DNA of 64,000 nt, taken from Vicia villosa. Its lineage: Eukaryota > Streptophyta > Magnoliopsida > Fabales > Fabaceae. Shown piece by piece: positions 11,325-23,626 of the stretch. Position numbers and translations under genes: made by a program. Position 1 is the stretch's first letter. The number at the start of each line of letters is the position of its first letter. Location of the stretch: contig NW_026705447.1 of NCBI RefSeq assembly GCF_029867415.1, forward strand, positions 62,001 through 126,000, given 5' to 3'. The notes beneath the pieces were generated by a model that was given only the letters and a program-made list of their open reading frames with translations, had not been told where the DNA came from and searched no databases.

Positions 11325-12420
11325 TTACAATATGGGTTTATATTTTTTTAAATACTTTTCATTCATTTGTAGCATTCTACCTTCAGGTGCGAGTTCTTCG
11401 ATCTCATAAGCATTATTAGAAAATACTTGTATTACTTGATATGGTCCTTCCCAATCTGGGGACCATTTGCCAAGAATTATATCTCTTCTATCTATTGGCA
11501 AGATTACTTTCCACATCAAATCTGCAAAAACGAAAGCCTTTGCATTTACATTTTTGTTGTATGCCTTCCCTATTTGCTCTTTTTCCCTAAGTAACATTTC
11601 AAATGCTGCTAAATGATCCTCTTCGGTGTCGACTACCGCATCATACATCATCCCCCAATAATACTCAGTGGGGATTTCCGCTTGCCTTTGGATCCTTACC
11701 GAGATTGCAAATGAATCTCTAAAGGCAACATTGTGTCCTGTCTGTACACCAGACTGAACAGTGTTGCATTAGTCGATTCTTTTGGTGAGTTTCAACGTGC
11801 CCATAAGGCTTGGCCAAGAGTTTTAGGCCAATTTATGGATTTTTGACCAACATGTTTTTGATCAGCCTAATAATAACTTTGTTTGCTGCTTCAAATTGAC
11901 TGTTTGCTTGTGCGTAAAATCTGCCTCTACATCCAACTCTGTCATTTTTGTCTTGTAAACACTGTCCCTTGGTATGTTGTATTGGTTTCAGGTATTCCAA
12001 ATCTATAGATGATCTAATTTTGAATGAAAGTTATCACTTCGTCCTGACCGACCTTGGTCAGTGCTACTGCTTCTACCCACTTGATAAAATAATATATACC
12101 CAGCAAAATATACCTGTGACCCTTTGACGAAGTGGGTTTGATTTCCCCTTTGACAATATAATGTAGTTCGCTAGCTAAGACGTATTGGATTCTTGGCAGC
12201 TCTTGCCGAACTCGGTGCAATCTTTCAACGTAGTTGGCCAATATACTCCCATTCGACACAACAACCACTTCATCTTTTGACCTGCTTGGTGAGCCCCACA
12301 AGCTCCGCTATGTACTTCTGATATGACCACGTATGCTTCGTTTTCACCAAAACACTTTAACAATATTCCTTCCGAAATTTTCTTGAATAATTCATTTCCC
12401 ACCATTATGTAGCTTAACGC
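11325..12420 (-). pseudogene. Ty3/gypsy Tat-lineage integrase remnant
   Basis: Three minus-strand segments read in order: a zinc-finger-like part (HSGACGAHQAGQKMKWLLCR, about 12175-12405) whose final Cys pair is damaged, the start of the catalytic core (GHRYILLGIYYFIKWVEA, 12014-12301, with Asp replaced by Tyr in the usual AIDYFTKWVEA) and the C-terminal region (GKWSPDWEGPYQVIQVFSNN, 11325-11651). The middle of the core (11652-12013) is broken. It resembles the integrase of the intact Ogre pol at 44572-48034 but is much older. Confidence 0.7.
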
Positions 12421-12974
12421 CCTTGACCTTATGCGACAACATATAGAAAATTATATTTTGAGAGAACGTAGCAATTTATTTTTCAAGTTGATAATTTTTT
12501 GGATCAGAATCTTTTCCTGTTGTATATCTACAGCTATTGCTTCAACTGCAATCTTGACCCTTGATATCTCTTTAATGCTACTATGTTATTTTAAATATTT
12601 TTTCCTTTAAAAATTTATGGTGGTTGGATTTGCAACATGGTGAGTGGCATAACAAAAAGCGCTGGAGATGATCCATGCGCTAATTTTTTCTTAAGAATGA
12701 AATCAACTAGATCAAACTGATGTTTATTACTATTTGATGTGAAATACTTTGACATTACACAAAAATATTGACACTGAATGGCTCTCCTATTACTATTAAA
12801 CTATGAAATAGTGGAACAACTTGTCACTAACTGACGTGGAACTTAATTAGCCTAACCAATTAATAATAACACAATTTTGTCAAACATGATAAGCATATTC
12901 ATATTGTGAATACACAATTCACACGTGATTTTATAGTTTCCTATTTATTCACTATAAAGTATAAAGTGAGTCGC
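12421..12974. other. AT-rich stretch, nothing recognised
   Basis: I see no coding frame, repeat boundary or RNA gene. It runs up to the left inverted repeat of the split MITE. Confidence 0.5.
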
Positions 12975-13070
12975 CTTTAAAAAAATTAATTATTGTATAT
13001 TTGAAAATATATTTTTCAAAATGGTTTTTTAAAATATTTGATTATTTTGACTTTTTTTCAAAATGATTTT

Positions 13071-13296
13071 TGTTATGAAATTAACTAAAATAATAGAGAT
13101 CAAAGAGAGGTAGAGAAGAGAAAAGCAATATTATATTATCTTCTTTCAAGTATAATTTACATTGTAATATGCGTCTCTATTTATAGGACTCAAGGGAGAT
13201 AGAAAATCACACATATTAAACACATATTAAGTATGGAATAGGAATATGAAGAACTAGGAGATGGATGGACATCCACTAACATAAATATTCATAACA
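13071..13296 (-). repeat. 3' LTR of copia element
   Basis: 226 bp, TGTTATGA...ATTCATAACA read on the plus strand. It matches 56689-56914 except for four substitutions. Confidence 0.9.
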
Positions 13297-13399
13297 CTCC
13301 CCCTTGGATGTCCATTGAGGATATGCCTCGTTAAAACCTTACTAGAAAAAACCCAGTGGAAAAAATTCTAGTGAAGGAAAAAGAGTACAATATCCCTTG

Positions 13400-13648
13400 A
13401 ATGTGAATTGCCTCGTTAAAAACCTTACCAGGAAAACCCAATGGGACAAAACCATGGTTAAGGAAAAAAGAGTGCAAAACATATGTATTTCTCCCCCTCA
13501 TGTAAACATTTACATGTGAGACGATATTCTTTGTAGTCGTTGCTTAAAATGTCTTCTTCGAAGTGACTTCATGTAGTGGTAATAGTTATGCAGAATTTTA
13601 TGAAGTTGTTGCCATGATTTGTTTCATAGGTCTCCATGAAATGGTTGT
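13400..13648 (-). pseudogene. Copia RNase H, C-terminal part
   Basis: The minus strand reads through the chromovirus insertion as ...LFTCDSTTISWRPMKQIMAT, the usual copia RNase H segment, then degenerates with stops (after ATTS, after NSA). The chromovirus entered exactly within this codon stretch (TSD GTTGT), so the N-terminal part is at 35547 onward. Confidence 0.65.
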
Positions 13649-15503
13649 TGTAACACCCTTCTAAACCACCGTGGAAAATACAATAATAATCAGAGTAATC
13701 ATACAACAAGGATAATACAATTAATAAAATAAAGAAAACTCCAAGTTGTTTGTCATGCTTTATTAGGAATAATCCACAAATATCAAAACACATGTTCAGC
13801 ACAGCGGAAACTCATTCAACAGTGTTATAAAACATCACCAACAAAATCAACGGTACATAATCCAAAAACGGAAAAATAGTGTATCACAAGTAACTCTAAG
13901 ACTATCGTTCCCAGTGTTACAGATCAGAGGATGACTCGACACGAACTACGGACTAGCCTACGAGCTATCCTCACCCAATCAAGATGCCGCTACTCCTTAA
14001 TTTGAAAATGCCACCATGTAAGGGTGAGTTTCATTCGAAATTAGTAAGCATTATACAGTCATAAGTAATAAAATATCATAGAAATTATCATTCACCCAAC
14101 CATACATGTATTCAGAATTACTACAACCAAGCAAGCACCAATTCACACGTATCACCTATCACATTACACAATCATTTAGTTATATCATGTTGTTACGCAC
14201 ATGAATGGACTGACACTATGCATGTGGTACCATACATGGGCTAAACCCATCTAACTGATCTTTTCATCACCAAGATACAGTCCAACCGACACAAATTCCT
14301 TACAATGTGAATTATGCCCACCATTTTGATCCACAACGTCACTGGGATCCATCACCAAAATGTATGTGAATGAATGCAACGCATAACATGCTTACAACAT
14401 CACTGATCCGATGTATTACATCGTCTCATTACCAATCACCAATTCATCACCAATAAGCATGCACATGTCTCAGCACCCATTCAAATATATTACACATATT
14501 CATATTAACATCACCCAATAAATAATCGACGCAAAAATATAAACTTGGACCCCCGTCCATTTCACCCATTCATCATGTAGGGCTATTAATCAGCTTCACA
14601 ACGCCCCAAACGACACATAAATCAGACACTCGGATCAAAAGTTATGTGTTTTTAAAATAAAAAATAATTTTTCAAAAACAAACAGTGGAACCCGGTCTGC
14701 CTATGTGGAACCCGGTTCCTGGTTGCTTCTCAAAACTCGCCTCTGGTTTTTACTATGGGGAACCAGGTTGTCACTAGCTAGGAACCGGTTTCAGCACCCA
14801 GGAATCCCCACGCCTCTGCTTTTTATAAGGAAACCCGGTTCCTCCCACACAGGAACCAGTTCCTACGTACCTGCAACAACAATTTCATGGTTTTCGACAA
14901 CAACCATCATTCCAATCCAATCAATTTCGTCTCCACACGGTTGTCACATACAAACATCACCAATTTACACAATATAACACAATTCTAATAAGTTTTAAAC
15001 ATCAATTAACAACATACATCATGGTTATCATCCAAATTTCATCAAAATCATATAAAACTATGAAGGTTCATCAAAATCTAACAAATTCCCCAAAACCCAA
15101 CACATCCGATTGAACTAAATAACAATCCTGATCAATTCTACTACCCGTAATTGCATAAGGATTACTAACCCGAAGAATCCCCCCTTACCTCAGAGTCGAA
15201 TCTTCGAAGGTCCTCTTCGTCTTTGGTTCTTCTTCTTTTCACGTATCTCTCTTGTTCCTCAGACTTTTGCTCTCTTGCTTCTAACTTCCTTTTTTTTTTC
15301 CAATTTCCCTTATTTTTATGAAAAAAAATAGAAAATGTCTTAATAGGCTTACATAGTTAACACCTCCCTTTTGCTAATCACTACACTAAGCCCAATAACC
15401 AATATTTCATTATTTCCCAAATAATTTCCAATAAAATGTTAACTCCAATAATTTAATTTAAAACTTAATTAAATTAATAAATAAGAATTTACGGGGTGTT
15501 ACA
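13649..15503 (-). repeat. 3' LTR of chromovirus
   Basis: 1,855 bp. It carries a block of about 95 bp near 15140-15230 that is missing from the other LTR. It contains three pairs of AACC(C)GGTT-type palindromes at about 14688-14862, some slightly eroded relative to the 5' LTR copy. Confidence 0.9.
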
Positions 15504-15546
15504 ACTCTCCCCCACTAAAAGAGTTTTCGTCCTCGAAAACATACCT

Positions 15547-16925
15547 CAGACGAAGAGTTCGGGATATGAGTCCTTCATTTGACTCTCCAGCTCCCAGGTA
15601 ACATTCCCACCTACTGCTCCTCCCCAAGCCACTCGGACCAAAGCTATCTCCTTACCACGCAGTTGTTTTAATTTCCGATCTTCATAGGCAAGGCCTCAAC
15701 TGTCAAATTATCTCTCACTTGCACATCGTCCACTTGGATTACATGAGACGGATCCGCAATGTATTTCCTCAATTGAGACACATGGAATACGACATGTAGG
15801 TTTGCAAGTGTTGGTGGTAAAGAAATACGATAGGCCACCTCTCCTACTCTTTCCACAATCTGAAACGAACCAATAAAACGCGGCGTCAACTTCCTTGACT
15901 TTAATGCTCGACCAACACCCGTCGTAGGAGTCACCCTCAAAAACACATGATCTCCTTCTTGAAATTCAAGTGTCCTCCGCCTCTTATCAATATAGCTTTT
16001 CTGACGACTCTGAGAAGCTTTCATCTTCTCCTTAATCATCCTAATCTTTTCTGTCGTCACTTGAACAATCTCTGGTCCAATCACCGCACTTTCACCAGAT
16101 TCATACCAACACAATGGTGTCCTACACCTCCTACCATACAAAGCTTCAAATGGAGCCATACCAATACTCGAATGGTAGCTATTGTTGTATGTAAATTCAA
16201 TCAACGACAAATAACTATCCCATACACCACATTTTTCCAATACACAGGCACGCAATAGATCTTCCAATGATTGAATCGTCCTTTCAGTTTGACCATCAGT
16301 CAACGAATGATAAGCAGAACGCAACCTCAACTTAGTACCCAAAGCCTTCTGCAACCCTTCCAAGAATCTAGATGTAAACCTTGAATCTCTATCTGACACG
16401 ATACTCGAAGGAATACCATGTAGACTCACTATTTTCTCAATATACAACTGAGCCAACCTTTCCATAGGATAATCCGTTCTCATCGGTATGAAGTGAGCAG
16501 ACTTCGTTAGTCTATCTACAATAACCCAAATGGCTTCATAGTTCTTAGCTGTTCTTGGCAACCCAGAAACAAAGTCCATGGATATACTATCTCACTTCCA
16601 TTCAGGAATAAACAAAGGTTGCATAGCTCCATACGGCTTCTGATGTTCGATCTTTGAATTCTGGCAAGTCAAATAAGAATAAACAAATTCAGCTATTTCC
16701 TTTTTCATTCCAGGCCACCAGAATAACTTCTTCAAGTCATGGCACATCTTAGTAGCACCGGGGTGAATACTCAATCCGCTACGATGTCCTTCTTCCAAAA
16801 TACTCTTCCTCAGTTCGGCAACATCAGGGACACAAACGCGGTCACCGAATCTCATTATGCCATTCTCGTCAATCATGAATTCACCTCCTTTTCCTTGGTT
16901 AATCAAAGTCAATCTGTCAACCAGC
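15547..16925 (-). pseudogene. Chromovirus integrase and chromodomain-like tail
   Basis: In minus-strand order: zinc-binding HHCC region (16592-16912, HRSGLSIHPGATKMCHDLKK ... YLTCQNSK), an in-frame stop after FIPEWK (16592-16594), the catalytic core (15668-16579) with Asp in MDFVSGLP, Asp in IVSDRDSRF and Glu in DGQTERTIQS, and a DNA-binding C-terminus (VFHVSQLRKYI). The frame stops at 15668, but shifting by one base at about 15685 reads on as LKQLRGKEIALVRVAWGG ... VTWELES to a stop at 15547. A chromodomain-like tail is therefore present but out of frame. Integrase would insert new cDNA; here it cannot be made whole. Confidence 0.8.
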
Positions 16926-17322
16926 TTGTAATACGGTGAACTAACTTTTTATCGATCGAAATGTCGCGGTAAGCAAGAGTCGCCACCGACTTTTATTTTA
17001 TCCAAATTTAATTAGAAAGGCTAAAAGAACAGGAAAAACCTTTTAAATAAAATAGGGTTCGGGGGGTAATTATGCAAAGGGAAGGTGTAAGGCACCCTTT
17101 GCATCCATGGTTATCCATGGGCTCTTAACTTGCTTTGCTCTTTTTGTTTCAGAAAGGTAGAAGAAGAAGATATGGACTTTAGCTCGTAAATGAGCGTAGC
17201 CATATTGAAGAATTTTGAGAAAGAATATTTGAAAATATTTAGAGCAAGGCAAAGCAATTTGAGAGCAATTTACCTTATATTTGAGAAATCTGTTCTTTCA
17301 GCCTTTCAGAGCGAAAGGGTCT

Positions 17323-17581
17323 ATCCTTGCCATAAGAGGGCAGGAAGCCTTCCATTTGGAGGTTTAAGGGTCATCGAAACATCCTTTACCATAAGACTAT
17401 CCCATGCCATAGGAGGGCAGGTAGTCTAAGGCAAGGATCAGAATAAGCCTTTTCGTAGGCAGCCTGAAGATACCTCAGCCTTTTTCCGTAGGCAACATCC
17501 GAGGGTCGAGGTCATTTGTGTATCGAAGGCAGCATCATTAGGGTCGTGACCTTTTTATCGAGGCAACGCGGCTGAGGTATC
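17323..17581 (-). other. Inverted repeats in R/U5 of young Ogre LTR
   Basis: Two hairpins share TGCC-ATARGAG-GGCA (17328-17342 and 17405-17419), each with a bulged CC/GG below; the second adds GACTA/TAGTC (17395-17399/17422-17426). ATCCTTGCC (17323-17331) also pairs with GGCAAGGAT (17430-17438). Further on, GATACCTCAGCC (17467-17478) and GGCTGAGGTATC (17570-17581) form a perfect 12-bp inverted repeat. The same structures occur 9,965 bp away in the 5' LTR. Confidence 0.6.
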
Positions 17582-18386
17582 CTCGAATTCGAGGGACATG
17601 GCTTATTCTGCAGAAAAACGAAGGCAACAGGCAACAGGCAACAGGCAACAAGCAACAGGCAACAGGCAACAGGCAACAGAGAGGGTTACCCAAAAGGTGT
17701 GCGTGTGTGTAACAATCACGTGATTAATTCGATTAAATTATCTTATAATTAGTGAGGCTAATTCGATTTAAAGTTGCACTCCCTAAATTACTAACCACGC
17801 AGTTATAGAGTGATAATAATAATAATAATAGAGGGAAGGGGGAAATTGAAACCAGCGGAGGAAAGGGGGATTGAAACCAGCGGGATAATAAATAAATAAG
17901 TCTGACATAAGTAATAATTAGGGTTTAGAGTTACCGACTATGCGAGGCTTTGACATTTGGCAACCCTGAAAAGGCGGAAAAATGGCAAACAGAAATAGGG
18001 TGAGTGCATTATCGGTTCGGAGGCAAACATTATAACCCTAAAAAATAATGAAATTTTAAAAAAAGAAAAGAAAAAAAATAGATAAAGTAAATAGACACTT
18101 AGCTTCGAATTTGATCTGATATGGTTAGAGTCGGAGGAAACCTCGGAGGTAACCCTGAAAAGACAAGGCAGAACGAGAAGGTGAACGCAAGGCAAATCCT
18201 AACCACAAATCAATTAAAAGAATAAGATTAAATAAAGCAGCACACTTATCTTCGAGGTTTGTTGAAGGCGCGCACTCGAGGCGAATTATATTGCTAACCC
18301 TGATAAGGAAATAACATAAAATCAGTGTACGGCTTATTCTTCATAAACCCTAATTAGGGTACGAAGTTGAATAAAAGAAAATAAAT

Positions 18387-18428
18387 AATTTAATTAATTA
18401 TTGGTCTAACGACCTAATTAATTAAATT
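18387..18428 (-). other. 14+4-bp hairpin of two TAATTAATTA palindromes
   Basis: AATTTAATTAATTA (18387-18400) is perfectly complementary to 18415-18428; inside it GGTC/GACC closes a TAAC tetraloop, with a 2-nt bulge. Each arm contains the palindrome TAATTAATTA, centres 24 bp apart. It lies downstream of the TATA box, so it would be transcribed. The second copy is in the 5' LTR at about 28350-28391. Confidence 0.65.
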
Positions 18429-19525
18429 GAACCGAAAAATAAAATCGGATGCGAAATATATTTTTTGGAAATTTTTTAGAATTTTAGTGAATTAAATAAG
18501 AATTTTAGTATAAAAATAAGTGTTTTTTAATAATAATAATAATATAAATATTAATGATTAAAAAAAAAAAAAAAAAAAAATATTAATAAATATTAAAAAT
18601 ATTTTTTATAAAATTAGTTATTAGTTTTCATAAACTTAAAAAAAAATAAAAAAAAGAATTAAAAACAAAATAGATATATATTTAAATAAACAAAATAATA
18701 TGTTGCATAATTAAAAAAATAAAAATAAAAAAAATTGCAAAAATACTTAGCTGGGATCAGGTGTGGACGCGCGCGTGGACTCTGGTGGATCTTCAGCATC
18801 TGGCGCGTTGGATTGAGGATGATGACGATCGGATGGCTGGAAACGTGAGGGAGCATGCGAAGAACGTACGTCTTAACGCACTGGATTACCAGATTTGAAA
18901 GTTTCCCTGCGCGCGTTTCTGGACCAATCAGACGATGACGCGTGGTCATCTCCTTCCTCCAACCGTCGTGTTAGCTCTGGTTCATACCTTTACCAACAGA
19001 CGGTTCCGTAGCCATAGCCCTGCCATTTACGAATACAAGCAAACAAAGACAGAAATTTTTCGCGAGGCCACCTTTATGTTCGTCTGGGCCTCACGAGTTC
19101 AACCATGGTCTCAATTTGACCTAAAAGTACCTGTACTGAGAAACCCTAAAACGAAACCCTAACATTTGATAATGACATAACTCGATACAAGTAGGTAAAC
19201 AATGAATTATTCATCCAGAAACATTCAGTGCACTATAACAAACAATATGATGCCATCGAAACATGTTTATATGCTATGAATTAAAGGGATCGAGTTTGAA
19301 AATTTCATGACATACCTTGGCTTACAGGAGGAAATTCTGGGGTTATTGACCGCGTGTGATGATTGCAATTGCTTCAGAGACCTTCAGGGCACGTATTAGA
19401 AGCCTTGGATTGAATTGAATCGCCCTTGAATTCAAAAATCGATTCTCACTTTTCTTGAACTTTTAGAGCTTGATTAGGGTTCTTTAGCTGCAGCCTCCGT
19501 CCCCTTATGATCTGAGCATGATGTA

Positions 19526-19533
19526 CTTATATA
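19526..19533 (-). promoter_or_regulatory. TATA box of young Ogre 3' LTR
   Basis: TATATAAG on the minus strand, about 1.17 kb into the LTR; the same box is at 29489-29496 in the 5' LTR, where it would drive the element transcript. Confidence 0.55.
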
Positions 19534-20701
19534 TGAGAGTGGATTAGGGTTGTTATTTTGGAGAGAATCTCATTCAATCTTTGATTTGCAAATTGAAAAA
19601 ATTGATTGGAAATATGTTCTTAAAGTTTCCAATTTTGGCCTAAACTCAATATTTTCTTCACCAATTTGTTTCACACGAATTTGTAATGAATATTGATTAT
19701 ATTTGGTGATTAATGTTGATTGTATTTGAAGAGAAAACCAATCTTTCCAATTTTTCCATTTAATTGATTAAATATATGATTTTAAATGATTAAAAATTCA
19801 AATAAAATCAAATATTCATCATATTTTCGTGGCAAATAGATTTTGGGCTCTAAATGAATTATGGATCAAGATTGAATCAAAGTTACTTAGGCCCATTTGC
19901 AAAACTATTTGGATTTCTTCACATTTTTCCCTCCAAAATAGCCTAACTTTGACAAGGTGTATCTCCCTCAATTTTTGAGGTATGGAGGTGTTCTAGGACA
20001 TTTTGGAAACCTTGGAGAGTCCTTTATCCAATGCTTTTGGTCCCATATCAGAATCTTCTTCCATTCTTATTTTATGACCTTTTGAAAAACATGTCTTTTT
20101 GTTGACTTTTGAAAAGGACCTGTAATGTATGAAGCCATATCTCTTAAACCATTGACCTATGGGCTTTGATTCTTGGACCATTGGATAGAGGAATGAATTC
20201 CCTTCAAAATGAGCTTTGGTGGGAATTTTTCTGATCAAGTATGAATATTTGGTGAATTTTCAAAGTTTGGTTGCCTTTTTTAGTTCATGCCCAAAATAGC
20301 AACTCTTGACTTTTGACTTCTCTGATCTTTCCTTGCATCATCATGATCAACCCTTGATCAAATGATGATTTTAGGGTTATGAGGATATTTTTGACCAAGT
20401 ATCTTGAACTCTGACTGTATTTTGACCTGAAATGACTGTTTTGCCCTTGAGAGTCGACTGTTGACCTAATCCAGACTTGAGGAGCCAAATTTGCTCTGTT
20501 TGACTTGAAACTTTACATGGAGATGTTTTGGGATGTTAGTGACCTTATGGAACCACCTTGAGCCATTGATTCACTGATTTTCCTCTGAATTATTCAAACC
20601 CTAGTTTAGAACTTCTGTGTGGGAGACTGTGTTTTGGAGCTTTGTCTTTTGATTTGGTTTTGTGTATGAAAAATAGCATGGGCAAATTTTGGGGTATGAC
20701 A

Positions 20702-23626
20702 GCTGCCCCTGTTCAATTATCTTAAACCTGAAGATGTAGAGTGGTTTGCGCGCCAGTCGGCATCTGAAGGTGGAAGATGATTGAACATAAGAATACCAAG
20801 AAATTTGCCCTATTTGAAGTAGGGACTTTTGTCGGAGATGGGCTTGTGGATGCCATCTGGTAGTTGAATTTAGAGAAGATGTCGTTCGCGCGTTGATCGT
20901 GTCATTACCGTTCGTGGTAAATGAGTTAGATCCTTTGGAGAGATAATCGTGTCTACATCGTTCGTGATGATAGATTTAGTTCTCTTGTCCTGTCAGCACA
21001 ATTCGTAGTGGCTGAATTAGACTGGAAAGGTCAGTGATCGTGTCTACACCGTTCGTGATGATAGAATTAGATCTCTGAGAGTTGACCGTGTCAGTACCGT
21101 TCGTAGTATCTGAATTAGATCTTCTGTCGTGTCAGTACCGTAGTAGCTGAATTAGACTGGAAAGGTCAGTGATCGTGTCTACACCGTTCGTGGTGATAGA
21201 ATTAGATCTCTGAGCGTTGACCGTGTCAGTACCGTTCGTAGTATCTGAATTAGATCTTCTGTCGTGTCAGTACCGTTCGTAGTAGCTGAATTAGACTGGA
21301 AAGGTCAGTGATCGTGTCTACACCGTTCGTGGTGATAGAATTAGATCTCTGAGCGTTGACCGTGTCAGTACCGTTCGTAGTATCTGAATTAGATCTTGAA
21401 AATGATCGTGTCATTACCGTTCGTGGTAGATGAATTAGACCTTGGAAAGTTGGAGTTTTCGTTCGTTTGTCTGTACCTGTATTCTGCAAAAGGTAAGATT
21501 AAATTTGTGCAATGTCATGATGCATGGGTTATGTAATGAATCCCTCAAAATAAATGAGAGCTTTTGCATGTTATGTATGAGTTCATTATGAGGTAATGTA
21601 TGCAATGTATGAATATGTTTATGATATATGATATGAGAATATGATTTATGTAGATCTTTATGTCCTTGTAATTGTACTGTCTGATCTTGTCTTGAAGATG
21701 CTCAGTTGGGAATTTATGATTTCTGCTTGGAGATGATCAGTGACTTGATGTTCCCTGATTGGTGATAAAAATATTGATAAATCATGTTGGAGGAGAGCGA
21801 CAGTGTTGAAGATGTAAACTCTGTTGGGCAGCCATGTCTTTATCGGGAGCGTTTGAAGATATCTTCTTAATGATTACTCTGTGGGGAAATGATCTTATGA
21901 CCGTGGCTCTGTGGGGAGATGTGGGTGTCTTGAAAGTTGCCCCCAGTATTATAGTACCTACCATTCCTGGATTTAATTAGGACACGCCACTGAATGTTGA
22001 TCAAGATGTCAAACTGGACTTGCATAGATTTGCCCCAGTTAGTAGGAACTTTGGAAAGATTCGCCTCGCGAGGACTTTATGAGATGTGAACTATGGGCGA
22101 CATGCCCCTAGTAATCGTAGGCCCCAGACAATGTCCTATGTTGGTTGAGAAGTAGCTTCAAATCTACTTGGATGCATGCCCCTGATTGTTTTGGCATCCT
22201 TAAGAGATTCTCAGAATCTTGACTTGATTGCCCCAGATTGATTGGACGAAGCGTGCCATGCCCTTTGTATACGTAGGAGACATGGCTTCTTGGAGTAATA
22301 TTGTCTGTCGGGATGACTTTCAGTCATTAGTTGTACCCTGTGCAAATTCTTTCTGTTGCTAACATTTGAAATTATGTAGCAGAATATGTTTAATAATGAA
22401 TTCATGAGATGCAATGCATACGTCTGTCTTGAGTTTTTGAAAAAGCATTAAAAAAAAGAGATGTAAAAGCGTGATATTTGTAAAAAACATGCTATTTGTA
22501 ACAACGTGATGTTTGTAAAAACGTGATATCAACTCGGCATTTGTGGTAAACCTTAAGGAGTCAGGATACCTTTGTCGTGACAGTATGCTTTCGAACTAAC
22601 CATGCTTCAGTTAGGACTTTCAAGGGTTGTAACGTGGCTTGGTTCACGGTTTAAGAAACAAAGGATAAAGGCTCAAAATTTGATTGTACCCACCCCTCTT
22701 CGTGATGATCTTCAGTCCTAAGCTCAGTTAATTCAACTTACGCATTCAGGTTCCAAGAGACTTTTGGATTTGCATCTTTGATAATGATGATGGTTCACAA
22801 GCAGAGAGAACTTTTGAGATGGCAGTCACTTCTTCCTTTTGGTAGTCATAACTTTGAGTTGTTCAAGAATTTATTGACTTCTTTTTTCATCTTTTTGATA
22901 TCCCTAACTTTTGCCTGAACTGTCTCTTTTGGGCTTACAGTCAGCGGGACGCCTTGATTTTTTGCCTAAGTCTTTTTTGACTTCGCAGGCTTTTTTTTTT
23001 GTATATATGTTTCTTCCATTTTTTTTTTTTTTGAAAGATATTGACTGCCTTGCTTAATGATTGATGAACCATCATTGGCTTTTGATTGACATCTCCAACA
23101 CTTCTTTGATGTGTACGGATGAACGCTTGTGATTGAAACCTTTGTTGAAAGGTGTACAGAGTGATTCTCTTAAAATAGAATGCACAGCCAAATAACTGAG
23201 AACTACCCTGCCCCAGGTTAAAAATGCGGGTGTTTCGTACAAAAAGAAACTCCTACTCCTTAGGCTCAAAGGGGTTGACGAGGGATTAACATCCTTATAT
23301 CTCCATTTTTTAGGGATTTGAACAAATGCCTGTACATCGTCAACACGGTCTGTTCGAAAGCATAGTGTATGAAATTGTGGTATCGTTTTCGTCATTCTCC
23401 CTCAAAAGGCTTACAGCTTTAGTTGAGTATCATAAAGAATATGCAAAGTAAAGATGCAGTTTAGATGAGTGATAGCGAAATAATTTATTCAAGACAAATA
23501 TATGCAATGCACTGATGATGATTATTAAAACAAATAATGTCTATCATAATTTGAATGTTTAAACAAACAGAATAGAAATTGCAAATGAAAGTAAAACTAA
23601 TGATCTAAAGTTCATCCACTATGACA
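20702..23626 (-). other. 3' untranslated region of young Ogre
   Basis: 2.9 kb between the gag-like ORF and the 3' LTR without a gene. It holds the hairpin array at 20902-21433, homopolymer T tracts (about 22988 and 23020) and otherwise unassigned sequence. The PPT-like AACAGGGGCAGC on the minus strand abuts the LTR at 20702. Confidence 0.6.
20902..21433 (-). repeat. Tandem array of 12 covarying hairpins, loop GTTCGT
   Basis: Monomers of about 35-55 bp, grouped in 135-139-bp higher units, each read CGTG-[4-nt]-[4-nt]-GTTCGT-[4-nt]-N-[4-nt]-ATTAGA. The 4-nt blocks pair: distal TCAT/ATGA, TCTA/TAGA or TCAG/CTGA; proximal TACC/GGTA, CATC/GATG, CACC/GGTG or CACA/AGTG. A single unpaired base sits between the two helices on the same side every time. 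Fully paired examples are 20902-20924, 20952-20974, 21178-21200, 21317-21339 and 21411-21433; 21132-21149 has lost four loop bases. The transcript is the complementary strand, so the RNA loop reads ACGAAC. Confidence 0.85.

Larger units (their letters stand above)
16927..20701 (-). repeat. 3' LTR of young Ogre
   Basis: 3,775 bp; minus-strand ends TGTCATACCCCAAAATTT...GTATTACA. It carries a 7-bp minisatellite AGGCAAC (17627-17680), a TATA box (19526-19533), palindromes ACCCTAATTAGGGT (18347-18360) and AATCACGTGATT (17714-17725), and a long hairpin at 18387-18428. Small frames within it occur identically in the other LTR and are not genes. Confidence 0.95.

Noticed and set aside
19143..19162. 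Telomere-like AAACCCTAAA motifs (also near 29105 and at position 1)
   Set aside because: Only one or two imperfect units, at repeated positions in LTRs; not a telomeric array.
16927..20701. Small frames of 60-96 residues on both strands
   Set aside because: Each recurs unchanged in the other LTR (26892-30664) and lies in non-coding LTR sequence; identity reflects young age, not selection.
20902..21433. CRISPR-like regular repeats
   Set aside because: Repeat and spacer lengths vary, spacers are repeats themselves, and the context is a plant retrotransposon 3' UTR.
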